DNA of 64,000 bases from Paenibacillus hunanensis (GTDB lineage: Bacteria; Bacillota; Bacilli; Paenibacillales; Paenibacillaceae): contig NZ_BMMB01000007.1 of NCBI RefSeq assembly GCF_014645615.1, positions 248,001-312,000 of the forward strand, in the 5' to 3' direction. A program made the translations under genes and the position numbers. Shown piece by piece: positions 25,869-34,944 of the stretch; the stretch's first letter is position 1; the number at the start of each line of letters is the position of its first letter. Under the pieces are notes generated by a model. The model was given only the letters and a program-made list of their open reading frames with translations. It searched no databases and was not told the DNA's origin.

Positions 25869-27014
25869 ATGAAAAAGATTGCAATTCTGGGTTCGACTGG
25901 CTCGATTGGTACACAAACACTGGATGTCGTACGTGCGCATCCCGAGCAATTTGCTGTAGAGGGTATTGCAGCAGGTAGCAATATTGATCTGGTCACCGAG
26001 CAAGCGCTGGAATTTCGTCCACGTCTTGTATCGGTTGCAAATCGCGAGCTGGCTGAGCAGCTTCGCTCCCGATTGCCACAGGAGATCGCCGTTCATTACG
26101 GAGATGAGGGGCTGATCGAAGTAGCTGCGGGTACGGATGCCGATACGGTCGTTACCGCAGTAATGGGCAGTATGGGGTTGCCTTCGACACTGGCAGCGAT
26201 TGATGCTGGCAAAACGATCGGTCTTGCGAACAAAGAAACACTGGTAACCGCAGGTCATATTGTGACGGAGCGTGCGCGTCAGAAGGGCGTTGCCTTGCTA
26301 CCGATTGATAGCGAGCACTCTGCAATCTTTCAATCGCTGAATGGTGAGCCACGTGAGCGTATTGCTGAGTTAACCTTAACGGCTTCTGGCGGCTCGTTCC
26401 GTGATCGTACACGCGAGCAGCTACGCGACGTTACTGTAGCGGATGCACTCAAGCATCCCAACTGGTCAATGGGTGCCAAAATCACGATTGATTCGGCCAC
26501 GATGGCGAATAAAGGGCTTGAAGTGATTGAGGCACACTGGCTGTTTGATATGCCGTATGAGCGTATTTCAGTTGTATTGCACCCGGAAAGTATTATTCAT
26601 TCCTATGTAGAATTCGTGGATACGAGTATTATCGCTCAGCTGGGCAATCCAGATATGCGAGTGCCGATTCAATATGCACTCACGTATCCAGATCGTCAGC
26701 CTTCTCCTTCTACGCGCTTGTCGCTGGCGAAAATTGGACAGCTGACCTTTCGCGAAATGGACGAGCAACGCTTCCCATGTCTGCGAATGGCTTTTGAGAG
26801 CGGACGTCTTGGCGGAACCGCGCCAACGGTATTCAATGCAGCGAATGAAATCGCTGTTGCTCGTTTCTTAAAGGGTGAGATTTCATTTCTAACGATTGAG
26901 GATATTATTGCGGATGCATTGGAGCAGCACGAGACGATTGCAGCACCCGATCTAGAGACGATTCATGAGGTGGATCGTTTGACCAGAGCGCGTGCAGCGA
27001 AGGCTTTTGCCTAA
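25869..27014 (+). CDS. dxr: 1-deoxy-D-xylulose-5-phosphate reductoisomerase
   Basis: Dxr makes MEP, the first committed step of non-mevalonate isoprenoid synthesis. The 381-aa protein has the NADPH-binding ILGSTGSIGTQTLDVV, ANKETLV, metal/substrate motif PIDSEHSAIFQ and TASGGSFRD. I place the start at ATG 25869 (MKKIAILGS); GGAGG at 25859-25863 lies just upstream and overlaps an alternative ATG at 25857 that would add only four residues. Confidence 0.97.
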   Translation: MKKIAILGSTGSIGTQTLDVVRAHPEQFAVEGIAAGSNIDLVTEQALEFRPRLVSVANRELAEQLRSRLPQEIAVHYGDEGLIEVAAGTDADTVVTAVMGSMGLPSTLAAIDAGKTIGLANKETLVTAGHIVTERARQKGVALLPIDSEHSAIFQSLNGEPRERIAELTLTASGGSFRDRTREQLRDVTVADALKHPNWSMGAKITIDSATMANKGLEVIEAHWLFDMPYERISVVLHPESIIHSYVEFVDTSIIAQLGNPDMRVPIQYALTYPDRQPSPSTRLSLAKIGQLTFREMDEQRFPCLRMAFESGRLGGTAPTVFNAANEIAVARFLKGEISFLTIEDIIADALEQHETIAAPDLETIHEVDRLTRARAAKAFA

Positions 27015-27032
27015 TTCCACACGGTCTTCCAA

Positions 27033-27093
27033 GCGGCAGAAGGAGTGCTAGAATGAGATATGGAAAAAATTTCATTCTACTGTACTGCCGCTG
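27033..27093 (+). repeat. Long imperfect inverted repeat before rseP
   Basis: AGCGGCAG at 27033-27040 pairs with CTGCCGCT at 27086-27093. Inside it, AGAATGA (27051-27057) pairs with TCATTCT (27073-27079), with an unpaired internal loop between the two helices. No T tract follows, so it is not a simple terminator. It contains a short reading frame with a ribosome-binding site (listed separately). Confidence 0.65.
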
Positions 27094-27101
27094 CTTGTAA
27101 C
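27054..27101 (+). CDS. Possible 15-codon leader peptide upstream of rseP
   Basis: ATG 27054 is preceded by AAGGAG (27041-27046) at 7-base spacing and runs 15 codons to TAA, giving MRYGKNFILLYCRCL. The peptide has a basic start, a hydrophobic middle and two cysteines. It lies almost entirely inside the long inverted repeat. It could be a regulatory leader peptide or chance; there is no homologue I recognise. Confidence 0.35.
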
Positions 27102-27123
27102 CGGACTTACAAAAGTGATAATC
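27096..27123 (+). promoter_or_regulatory. Possible SigA promoter for rseP
   Basis: TTGTAA at 27096-27101, a 16-base spacer and GATAAT at 27118-27123. An 11-base word CCGGACTTACA at 27102-27112 in the spacer recurs as CCGGTCTTACA at 27143-27153, 41 bases away, just after the predicted start site. Confidence 0.45.
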
Positions 27124-27190
27124 TAAGAACGTACAGACTATCCGGTCTTACAGACTTCGGTCGCAAGCATATGAAGGAGGATTTGGCAAT

Positions 27191-28468
27191 TTGGAGACAA
27201 TTCAAGTAATAATCATGACGGTACTCATGTTTTTCGTCATTGTCACGGTGCATGAATGGGGACATTATTTCTTTGCCAAACGTGCCGGGGTACTTGTACG
27301 CGAATTCGCAATCGGGTTTGGACCCAAGCTGTTTTCATATAAAAAGGATGAGACGGTATTCACATTACGGCTGCTGCCATTTGGTGGTTATGCGCGTATG
27401 GCAGGCGAAGACCCAGAGCTAGCAGATATTCAGCCGGGTCAGACCATCGCTGTACGTACAGCCGGTGATCAGGTCAAATCGATCTTTGTGGATCAGCTCG
27501 ATAACCGTCGTAATGTCATTCGCGGCGAAGTGCAGTCGATCGATCTGGTGGATGATCTGCGCATCGTAATGGATGTAGATGGCGAGGTGCAGACCTTCGC
27601 TGTACATCCACAGGCCATGATGACCGTCAAAGGTCAGGAGATTCAGATCGCACCGCGCAACCGTCATTTTAACAGTGCATCGGTTGGACAACGTGCGTTA
27701 TCGATTTTCGCTGGGCCTGCGATGAACTTTATTCTCGCATTCGTACTGTGTATCATCTTCGTACGAATGACAGGTGTTCCAGTCGATAATCCACAGGGCG
27801 TTGTGCTTGGACAGGTAACTGAAGCGTCTGCTGGACAGGTTGCTGGCTTGCAAAAGGGCGATATCGTTGAAGAAATTAACGGCGTTCGCATCGGCGGCGA
27901 CTCGGCTAAAATGATCGGTATGATCGAGCAATCTCCAGGCAAAGCGATGGAGTGGAAGATTGAGCGTAACGGTCAACAGGAAACGATCAATGTCACACCA
28001 AAAGCTGATCCGAATAGTAATAATGTCGGTAAGGTGGGTGTCTCTGTATCTCCGCAAACACGTCCAGCTGGCTTTACGGAAACGTTCACTCAGGCAGGAC
28101 ATCAGTTTGTCGATATGAGCACAGCGATTCTGGGCGGACTGAAAAAGCTGATCTTTGGTCAGTTCCAGATCAATGATCTGGCTGGACCGGTCGGCACCGT
28201 AGATATGACCGCGCAGGTCGCTCGTCAAGGACTGGCAAGTATGATTTTATGGACAGCATTGATTAGTACGAACCTAGGTATTTTCAATCTGTTGCCGATT
28301 CCAGCCCTGGATGGTAGTCGATTGATCTTCATTTTCGTTGAATGGATTCGCCGTAAGCCAATCGAGCCGAGCAAGGAAGGTCTCGTGCATGTTATTGGCT
28401 TTGCGATGCTGTTCCTGCTGATGATTGCAGTCACGTATAACGATATTTTGCGTTTGATTAAAGGCTAA
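27191..28468 (+). CDS. rseP: Site-2 intramembrane metalloprotease RseP (RasP)
   Basis: RseP/RasP cuts transmembrane substrates such as anti-sigma factors and signal-peptide remnants within the membrane. The 425-aa protein has the zinc motif H21-E22-W-G-H25 in the first membrane helix. A PDZ domain lies at about residues 195-285 (QVAGLQKGDIVEEINGVRIG) and the second metal motif NLLPIPALDGSRL in a late helix. The TTG start has AAGGAGG about 9 bases upstream. It follows dxr, as in Bacillus. Confidence 0.96.
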   Translation: METIQVIIMTVLMFFVIVTVHEWGHYFFAKRAGVLVREFAIGFGPKLFSYKKDETVFTLRLLPFGGYARMAGEDPELADIQPGQTIAVRTAGDQVKSIFVDQLDNRRNVIRGEVQSIDLVDDLRIVMDVDGEVQTFAVHPQAMMTVKGQEIQIAPRNRHFNSASVGQRALSIFAGPAMNFILAFVLCIIFVRMTGVPVDNPQGVVLGQVTEASAGQVAGLQKGDIVEEINGVRIGGDSAKMIGMIEQSPGKAMEWKIERNGQQETINVTPKADPNSNNVGKVGVSVSPQTRPAGFTETFTQAGHQFVDMSTAILGGLKKLIFGQFQINDLAGPVGTVDMTAQVARQGLASMILWTALISTNLGIFNLLPIPALDGSRLIFIFVEWIRRKPIEPSKEGLVHVIGFAMLFLLMIAVTYNDILRLIKG

Positions 28469-28485
28469 TGAACAGATCAACATGG

Positions 28486-28535
28486 CAGCCAGGCACAACG
28501 TGCAGCAGCATGAGCGTTGTGCCTGGCTGTTGTTT
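28486..28535 (+). terminator. Strong terminator after rseP
   Basis: A perfect 15-bp stem joins 28486-28500 (CAGCCAGGCACAACG) with 28515-28529, with a 14-base loop and a TTGTTTGCCTG tail. It ends the rpsB-to-rseP run before the proS promoter. Confidence 0.75.
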
Positions 28536-28568
28536 GCCTGTATTTCTATTGTTCTTTTGCGGAACATC

Positions 28569-28598
28569 TTCAAAAAAAATAATGAATCATGCTACAAT
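28569..28598 (+). promoter_or_regulatory. SigA-type promoter for proS
   Basis: TTCAAA at 28569-28574, an 18-base spacer and TACAAT at 28593-28598 with an extended -10 TG at 28590-28591. The leader of about 125 bases shows no T-box sequence. Confidence 0.65.
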
Positions 28599-28729
28599 AG
28601 ATGAACAAACAGGAATATCTACATGCGAAGGCAAGATGTCCTGATCAGCTGCAACAATAGAGGCACCGTGTCGATGATAGCGGTCGCCCATTTTAATTAC
28701 GGGTCACTTACGGGAGGATATCCACTTTT

Positions 28730-30187
28730 ATGTCGAACGAAAAGCAGGACAAACAATTTGTAACAGAAATTACACCACAGAGCGAGGACTTCTCGCGCTG
28801 GTACATTGACGTGATCAAAAAAGCGGATCTGATGGACTATTCACCGGTACGCGGCTGTATCGTATTCCGTCCAGATGGCTATGAAATTTGGGAGCATATT
28901 CAGCGAGATCTGGATCGTCGTTTCAAAGAAACCGGTCACCGCAATGCGTATTTCCCACTCTTTATTCCAGAAAGCTTCTTTGAAAAAGAAAAAGAGCACG
29001 TAGAAGGCTTCAATCCTGAGCTGCCGTGGGTAACAGAAGCTGGTGGCGATCCGCTGGAAGAGCGTTTGGCGATCCGTCCAACCTCGGAAACGATGTTTGG
29101 TCATATGTATTCCAAATGGATTCAATCCTACCGTGATTTGCCAGTCCTGATCAACCAGTGGGCAAACGTAGTACGTTGGGAAAAGCGTACATTGCCATTC
29201 CTGCGTACAAGTGAATTCCTGTGGCAGGAAGGTCATACGGCACACGAAACAGCGGAAGACGCAATGGAAGAAACGATGCGTATGCTGGATGTATACACTG
29301 AATTTGTTGAGGAATTCCTGGCGATTCCAGTAATTAAGGGTCAAAAGAGCCCATCTGAGAAATTTGCTGGAGCAAAAGCTACATATTCCATCGAGGCGAT
29401 GATGAAGGATGGACGCGCTGTACAAGCAGGTACTTCTCACTATATGGGAACTAACTTTGCCGAGGCGTTCGAAATTCAATTCCTGAGCCGCGACAATACA
29501 CAGGAATATGCACATACAACATCCTGGGGTGTAAGCACTCGTCTGATCGGCTCACTGATTATGGTACACGGTGATGACCGCGGATTGGCACTGCCACCAA
29601 AGGTAGCACCAAAGCAAGTCATGATTATTCCAATCGGCCCACCAAAAACACGCGATATGGTCGTTGGACGTGCAGATGAGCTGTTTGCTGAACTGAAAAA
29701 AGCAGGCGTTCGCGTCGGTATCGATGATCGCGCGGATGTTCGTCCAGGCTGGAAGTTCAACGAATACGAAATGCGCGGGATTCCAGTTCGTCTGGAAGTT
29801 GGACCACGTGATATCGAAAACGGCGTTTGCGTACTCGTTTCCCGTATTACAGGTGAGAAGAAACAGGTACCACTGGACAACATCGTAGAAGAAGTTCAAA
29901 CGATGCTGGATCAAGTACAGCAGGAAATGTACAACCGTGCACTATCGTTCCGCGAGGAGAACATGCATGTTGTCGATACGCTGGATGAAATGAAAGCGAT
30001 CATGGAAGAGAAGCGTGGCTTCTTTATCGCAGGCTGGGATGGTACAGATGAAACGGAGCGTCTCGTTAAAGAAGAAACAGGTGCAACGATTCGTAATATT
30101 CCATTCAAGCTCGATGTGCAAAAAGAAACATGTCTCGTAACAGGTCAGCCAGCGAAGCATACGGTTGTATTTGCACGAGCGTATTAA
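28730..30187 (+). CDS. proS: Prolyl-tRNA synthetase, archaeal/eukaryotic-like short type
   Basis: ProRS charges tRNA-Pro. The 485-aa protein has the class II core (motif-2 region RPTSETMFGHMYSKWI, WQEGHTAHETAEDAMEET) and a C-terminal anticodon-binding and zinc-like domain ending AKHTVVFARAY. It lacks the roughly 180-aa editing insertion of the bacterial type; B. subtilis ProS is about 564 aa, while this length and layout match the archaeal/eukaryotic-like form. Proofreading of mischarged Ala-tRNA-Pro would need a separate trans-editing enzyme. It has its own promoter and terminator. Confidence 0.95.
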   Translation: MSNEKQDKQFVTEITPQSEDFSRWYIDVIKKADLMDYSPVRGCIVFRPDGYEIWEHIQRDLDRRFKETGHRNAYFPLFIPESFFEKEKEHVEGFNPELPWVTEAGGDPLEERLAIRPTSETMFGHMYSKWIQSYRDLPVLINQWANVVRWEKRTLPFLRTSEFLWQEGHTAHETAEDAMEETMRMLDVYTEFVEEFLAIPVIKGQKSPSEKFAGAKATYSIEAMMKDGRAVQAGTSHYMGTNFAEAFEIQFLSRDNTQEYAHTTSWGVSTRLIGSLIMVHGDDRGLALPPKVAPKQVMIIPIGPPKTRDMVVGRADELFAELKKAGVRVGIDDRADVRPGWKFNEYEMRGIPVRLEVGPRDIENGVCVLVSRITGEKKQVPLDNIVEEVQTMLDQVQQEMYNRALSFREENMHVVDTLDEMKAIMEEKRGFFIAGWDGTDETERLVKEETGATIRNIPFKLDVQKETCLVTGQPAKHTVVFARAY

Positions 30188-30248
30188 TAAGATTGAAGCC
30201 TGATTGAGCGATTTGAATCTGGCTATACAAGCAAGCAGAACTCAAGCA

Positions 30249-30318
30249 GGCAAGCTTCCGTCAAACGGAGTGGACGTGATGTCCGGCACCGAATGGTCAG
30301 GAGGCTTGCCGCTTTTTT
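30249..30318 (+). terminator. Branched terminator between proS and polC
   Basis: GGCAAGC (30249-30255) pairs with GCTTGCC (30304-30310), followed by GC and six T residues at 30313-30318. The enclosed 48 bases contain two further hairpins, TCCG/CGGA and GGAC-GTGAT-GTCC, so the fold is a multibranch terminator. The polC ribosome-binding site follows at once. Confidence 0.65.
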
Positions 30319-30331
30319 GAAGGGGGACCTC

Positions 30332-33300
30332 ATGAGCGCAAGCGGAGAAAGAAGACAACGTTTTGAGCTGCTGATGAAACAGGCTGAAGTGCCTGCCAGT
30401 CTGATGGAGCCCTATTTTGCGGATGGAGCGATCGAGCAAGTGGAGGTCAGCCGCACGAATAAGGAATGGAAACTGATCATTGCCAAGGAGACACTGGTAC
30501 CCTCGGTAACCTATCGGACCTTTTGTCGGCATATTCAGGACAAGATGGCACATATCGCGAAAATACGGTTTCGTTTTCACTATAGCGAGTCAGTTGATCC
30601 GGTACAGATTATTGAAGAATACTGGTCGCTGTTTCTGGAGTGGGTACAGCGCGAGATTCCATCGGTCAATGGCTGGATGACACGGGCGAAGTTTGCTCTG
30701 GCAGGCGATGTGCTTACACTCACGATGAGTGATAATATGGCGCTGGAGCTGGCGAAAAAGAAGCAAATCGATCAAGCGATCGTCAAGTTTTACGACGATT
30801 ATTTTAATATAGCACTACGTATCAAAATCGAAGTAGGCGAAAGCTCCTCCGAGGATGTACAGGCGTTTCATGAAAAACGGCGCCAGGAGGAATTGCAGGA
30901 GATTGAACGGATCATGACCAGTATGGAATCTGAGCTGGAGGAAGAAGTGGACGAGGATGGCGAGCCAGTTCGTCTACAGGTCGGTTATGAGATTAAGGAG
31001 CCTGCTGTACCATTGCAGGAACTTCAGGATGAAGAGAAGAAGATTATCGTTCAAGGTACGATCTTCGGTCTGGATAGCAAGGAGCTACGTAATGGTAGCA
31101 CCCTGTTCACGTTCTTTATTACAGACTTTACCGATTCGTTGCAAATGAAGATGTTTGCGAAGACGAAGGACGATTTGAAAATTATGAGCCTGCTTGCTAA
31201 TGGCAAATGGGTGAAAGCGCGTGGACGTGTCGAGTATGACCGTTTTATGCAAATTCCAGAGCTGGCAATGATTCCGTCCGATCTGTCAGAAATCAAAGCT
31301 CCACCAGGACGCAAGGACGATGCTGCTGAAAAGCGTGTCGAATTCCATCTGCATACGACTATGAGCACGATGGATGCGGTAACGACGATTGATAAATATG
31401 TAAAAACGGCTGCCGATTGGGGACATCCTGCGATTGCAGTGACAGACCATGGCGGTGTGCAATGTTACCCTGAGGCTGCTAAAGCAGCGAAAAAGCATGG
31501 TGTGAAGCTAATCTACGGTCTGGAAGCCAACGTCGTGAACGACTCGACCGAGATTGTACTGAATCCACAACCACTAGAATTGAAAACAGCGACTTACATC
31601 GTATTCGATATTGAGACGACAGGTTTGTCGATTACACAAAATAAAATTATCGAGATTGCAGCGGTGAAAATGCAGGATGGCAAGGAAATTGATCGCTATG
31701 CCACCTTTGTTGATCCCCATGAGCGCATTCCATACAATATCCAGCAATTGACCAATATTACCGATGAAATGGTACGCGGTGCACCAGAGATTGATCAGGT
31801 TATTCGTGAATTTGTACAATTTGCTGGAGACGATATACTGGTTGCGCACAATGCGCGTTTTGATATTGGTTTTATCCAGGCGACATTGAAAAATCACGAT
31901 CTGCCTGAGATGACGAATCCGGTTCTCGATACGCTCGAGCTGGCTCGTTTACTCTATCCAACGCTGAAAAATCACCGTCTGAACACACTGGCTGCCAAGT
32001 ATAAAGTGGCACTGGAAAGTCATCACCGGGCGATTGACGATACGATTGCACTGGGTGGTATTCTGTTTGGCTTACTCAAAGATGCAGAGCAGGAGCGACG
32101 CTTGACTCGTTTGGATCGACTGAATGATTTTGTCGGTCAGGATCTATCTAATGCGCGTCCATTCCATTGCACCGTATATGCAATGAATGAGCAGGGTAAG
32201 AAAAATCTGTTCAAGCTTGTATCGCTGTCGCATACTGAATATTTCAAGCGTGTACCGCGTATACCGAAGTCCGTTCTGACACAGTATCGTGAAGGCTTGA
32301 TCGTGATGTCGGGCTGTGAGAAGGGCGAGTTTTTTGAAACGGTACTGAATAAGACGCTGGAAGAAGCCGAAGAGGTTGCACAGTTTTACGATGTACTGGA
32401 AATTCAGCCACTGACGATGTATATGCATCTGGTCGATAAAGGGCTGGTCGGTACACCACGTGAACTGGAGATTGCGGTACAAAAGATCGTTGATCTGGGT
32501 GTGAAGCTGGATAAGCCTGTAGTAGCAACGGGCAATGTGCATTATCTGGAGCCACGGGAGAAAATTTTCCGTGATATTACGATTAATGGGATTACCGGCT
32601 TTAGTCCGCTTAAAGATCAGCGTAAGCCGGATGCCCATTTCCGTACGACCAATGAAATGCTCGATGAATTCAAGTTCCTTGGTGAGGAAAAAGCTTACGA
32701 GGTCGTGGTGACGAATACGCAGGCACTGGCAGAGCGCTTCGAGGTATATCCACTGTTCCCGGATAAGCTGTTCACGCCGAATCTGGAAGGTGCAGATGAA
32801 GAGATTCGTAACACCTGCTATGCGACAGCACGCTCGATCTACGGTGAGGAATTGCCTGAGGTTGTAGTCGCTCGTCTGGAAAAGGAATTGGAGCCTATTA
32901 TTAAATACGGCTTCTCCGCCAACTATCTCATTTCGGAGAAGCTCGTTAAAAAGTCCAATGAAGACGGCTATCTGGTCGGTTCACGGGGCTCGGTCGGCTC
33001 ATCGATCGTTGCGACCTTCCTCGGCATTTCCGAGGTTAATCCGCTCCCTGCTCATTATATCTGCGTGAATTCGGAATGCAGACATAGCGAATGGTTTCTG
33101 GATGGTAGCGTACCGAGTGGATTCGACTTGCCAGAGAAGGAATGTCCGAACTGTGGCGGTCGTCTCAAGGGAGAAGGACAGGATATTCCGTTTGAGACGT
33201 TCCTTGGCTTTAAGGGCGATAAGGTTCCCGATATCGACTTGAACTTCTCCGGTGACTATCAGCCGATTGCCCATAACTATACGAAGATCCTATTTGGTGA

Positions 33301-34651
33301 GAAAAACGTATTCCGTGCAGGTACGATCGGTACGGTTGCAGAGAAAACCGCTTATGGCTTTGCCAAAAAATATGAAGAGCTACATCAAAAAAAATGGCGC
33401 GGTGCCGAGCTCAGTCGCCTTGCTGCTGGTTGTACTGGCGTAAAGCGTAGCACTGGACAGCATCCCGGCGGTATCGTCGTTGTGCCTGACTATATTGATG
33501 TAGAGGATGTTACACCTGTACAATATCCGGCTGATGATACAAGCGCTGAGTGGAAAACGACACATTTTGACTATCATGCCTTTGAAGCGAATCTGCTCAA
33601 GCTCGATATCCTCGGTCATGATGATCCGACGATGATGCGGATGCTACAGGATTTGACTGGGGTCGATCCAACGACGATTCCGATGAACGATCCGAAAGTT
33701 ATGAGCATGTTTAACTCGACTGAAGCGCTGGGCATTTCACCGCATCAGCTGCGCAGTCCAGTTGCCACATACGGAGTACCGGAGATGGGGACAAAGTTCG
33801 TACGTCAGATGCTGGTGGAATCACAACCAACAAGCTTTGCCGATTTGCTGCAAATCTCCGGTCTATCCCATGGTACTGGCGTATGGCTCGGTAATGCACA
33901 GGAATTGATCAAAAACGGCACCTGCTCGATCAAAACAGTTATCGGCTGTCGTGACGATATTATGCTATTCCTGATCTACAAAGCGGGTATGGATGCAAGT
34001 CTGGCTTTTAAAATTACGGAGAGTGTGCGTAAAGGTAAAGGTCTGACAACAGAATGGATCGATGAGATGAAGCGCTGCAAGGTGCCGCAATGGTACATTG
34101 ATTCCTGTCTCAAAATCCAGTACATGTTTCCGAAGGCGCACGCATCGGCTTACGTTATCTCTGCTGTGCGTACCGCTTACTTTAAGCTGTATCATCCGAT
34201 TGAATATTATGCGACCTACTTTACGGTTCGTGCAGAGGACTTTGATATTGATCTATGCTGTCAGGGCTATGAAGCGATCTATCGCAAAATCGAAGAGATC
34301 GAGCAGCTCGGCTTCCAGGCATCACCGAAGGAAAAGGCAATGCTGTCCATTCTCGAAATGGCACTGGAAATGACAGCACGAGGTTTCACATTTAAGCCGC
34401 TCGATCTGTATCGCTCGCATGCAACCTCCTTTACAGTCGATGGCAAAAGTCTTATTCCACCGTTCTCTGCCGTACAGGGGATTGGTGATAATGCGGCTCG
34501 CAATATCGCTGCTTCTCGTGAGCATGGCGAGTTCCTATCGATTGAAGATTTCCAGCAGAAATCCAAAGCAAGTAAGACGATTGTAGAGCTGATGACGCAG
34601 ATGGGCTGCTTCCGCGGTCTGCCGGAAAGTAACCAGTTGTCACTGTTTTAA
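30332..34651 (+). CDS. polC: DNA polymerase III alpha subunit PolC, Gram-positive type
   Basis: PolC is the main replicative polymerase of Firmicutes. The 1439-aa protein has an N-terminal domain, an OB fold (about 235-320) and a PHP domain starting EFHLHTTMSTMDAV. The PHP domain is split by a DnaQ-type 3'-5' exonuclease (F425-D-I-E-T-T-G). The polymerase domain follows with active-site aspartates D967 and D969 in PDIDLNFSGD. A zinc-finger-like element, CVNSEC...CPNCGG, precedes it. ATG 30332 follows AAGGGGG; an in-frame extension upstream would run into the terminator. Length is typical. Confidence 0.98.
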   Translation: MSASGERRQRFELLMKQAEVPASLMEPYFADGAIEQVEVSRTNKEWKLIIAKETLVPSVTYRTFCRHIQDKMAHIAKIRFRFHYSESVDPVQIIEEYWSLFLEWVQREIPSVNGWMTRAKFALAGDVLTLTMSDNMALELAKKKQIDQAIVKFYDDYFNIALRIKIEVGESSSEDVQAFHEKRRQEELQEIERIMTSMESELEEEVDEDGEPVRLQVGYEIKEPAVPLQELQDEEKKIIVQGTIFGLDSKELRNGSTLFTFFITDFTDSLQMKMFAKTKDDLKIMSLLANGKWVKARGRVEYDRFMQIPELAMIPSDLSEIKAPPGRKDDAAEKRVEFHLHTTMSTMDAVTTIDKYVKTAADWGHPAIAVTDHGGVQCYPEAAKAAKKHGVKLIYGLEANVVNDSTEIVLNPQPLELKTATYIVFDIETTGLSITQNKIIEIAAVKMQDGKEIDRYATFVDPHERIPYNIQQLTNITDEMVRGAPEIDQVIREFVQFAGDDILVAHNARFDIGFIQATLKNHDLPEMTNPVLDTLELARLLYPTLKNHRLNTLAAKYKVALESHHRAIDDTIALGGILFGLLKDAEQERRLTRLDRLNDFVGQDLSNARPFHCTVYAMNEQGKKNLFKLVSLSHTEYFKRVPRIPKSVLTQYREGLIVMSGCEKGEFFETVLNKTLEEAEEVAQFYDVLEIQPLTMYMHLVDKGLVGTPRELEIAVQKIVDLGVKLDKPVVATGNVHYLEPREKIFRDITINGITGFSPLKDQRKPDAHFRTTNEMLDEFKFLGEEKAYEVVVTNTQALAERFEVYPLFPDKLFTPNLEGADEEIRNTCYATARSIYGEELPEVVVARLEKELEPIIKYGFSANYLISEKLVKKSNEDGYLVGSRGSVGSSIVATFLGISEVNPLPAHYICVNSECRHSEWFLDGSVPSGFDLPEKECPNCGGRLKGEGQDIPFETFLGFKGDKVPDIDLNFSGDYQPIAHNYTKILFGEKNVFRAGTIGTVAEKTAYGFAKKYEELHQKKWRGAELSRLAAGCTGVKRSTGQHPGGIVVVPDYIDVEDVTPVQYPADDTSAEWKTTHFDYHAFEANLLKLDILGHDDPTMMRMLQDLTGVDPTTIPMNDPKVMSMFNSTEALGISPHQLRSPVATYGVPEMGTKFVRQMLVESQPTSFADLLQISGLSHGTGVWLGNAQELIKNGTCSIKTVIGCRDDIMLFLIYKAGMDASLAFKITESVRKGKGLTTEWIDEMKRCKVPQWYIDSCLKIQYMFPKAHASAYVISAVRTAYFKLYHPIEYYATYFTVRAEDFDIDLCCQGYEAIYRKIEEIEQLGFQASPKEKAMLSILEMALEMTARGFTFKPLDLYRSHATSFTVDGKSLIPPFSAVQGIGDNAARNIAASREHGEFLSIEDFQQKSKASKTIVELMTQMGCFRGLPESNQLSLF

Positions 34652-34688
34652 AGGCGGGCGTTATGGGCAAGTAGTCAAGGCGAATTAC

Positions 34689-34717
34689 TTGTCACCACTA
34701 AGGGATTATGGTATAAT
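34689..34717 (+). promoter_or_regulatory. Strong SigA promoter of the rimP-nusA-infB operon
   Basis: TTGTCA at 34689-34694, a 17-base spacer and perfect TATAAT at 34712-34717. The predicted start near 34724 gives a leader of about 220 bases before rimP. Confidence 0.85.
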
Positions 34718-34752
34718 TCCAAGGAGTGAGAAAAGAAATAACGATCCGGTGA

Positions 34753-34773
34753 AGAGTGGGGAAACCCACTCTT
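34753..34773 (+). terminator. Attenuator-like hairpin in the rimP leader
   Basis: AGAGTGGG and CCCACTCT form a perfect 8-bp stem closed by a GAAA tetraloop, followed by a weak TTTACTG tail, about 30-50 bases into the transcript. In B. subtilis the rimP (ylxS) leader is reported to carry a NusA-dependent terminator that lets NusA limit its own operon; this hairpin with a poor T tract fits such a role. Confidence 0.6.
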
Positions 34774-34944
34774 TACTGTTTGGTATGAGGCTGCTAGCCG
34801 CCTATTCACATGAATTGCACTGCACAAGATCGAACCGAGCGCATTAAGTCTGGTTCGATTTTCTTTAAGCTGGGCATTATAATCATGATGGGCGAGGCGG
34901 CTTACAGCCAACACGGATACTACGTTGATGGAGGGTTGGATTGT

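Noticed and set aside
28599..28729. T-box riboswitch upstream of proS
   Set aside because: No T-box sequence and no terminator/antiterminator pair in the leader.
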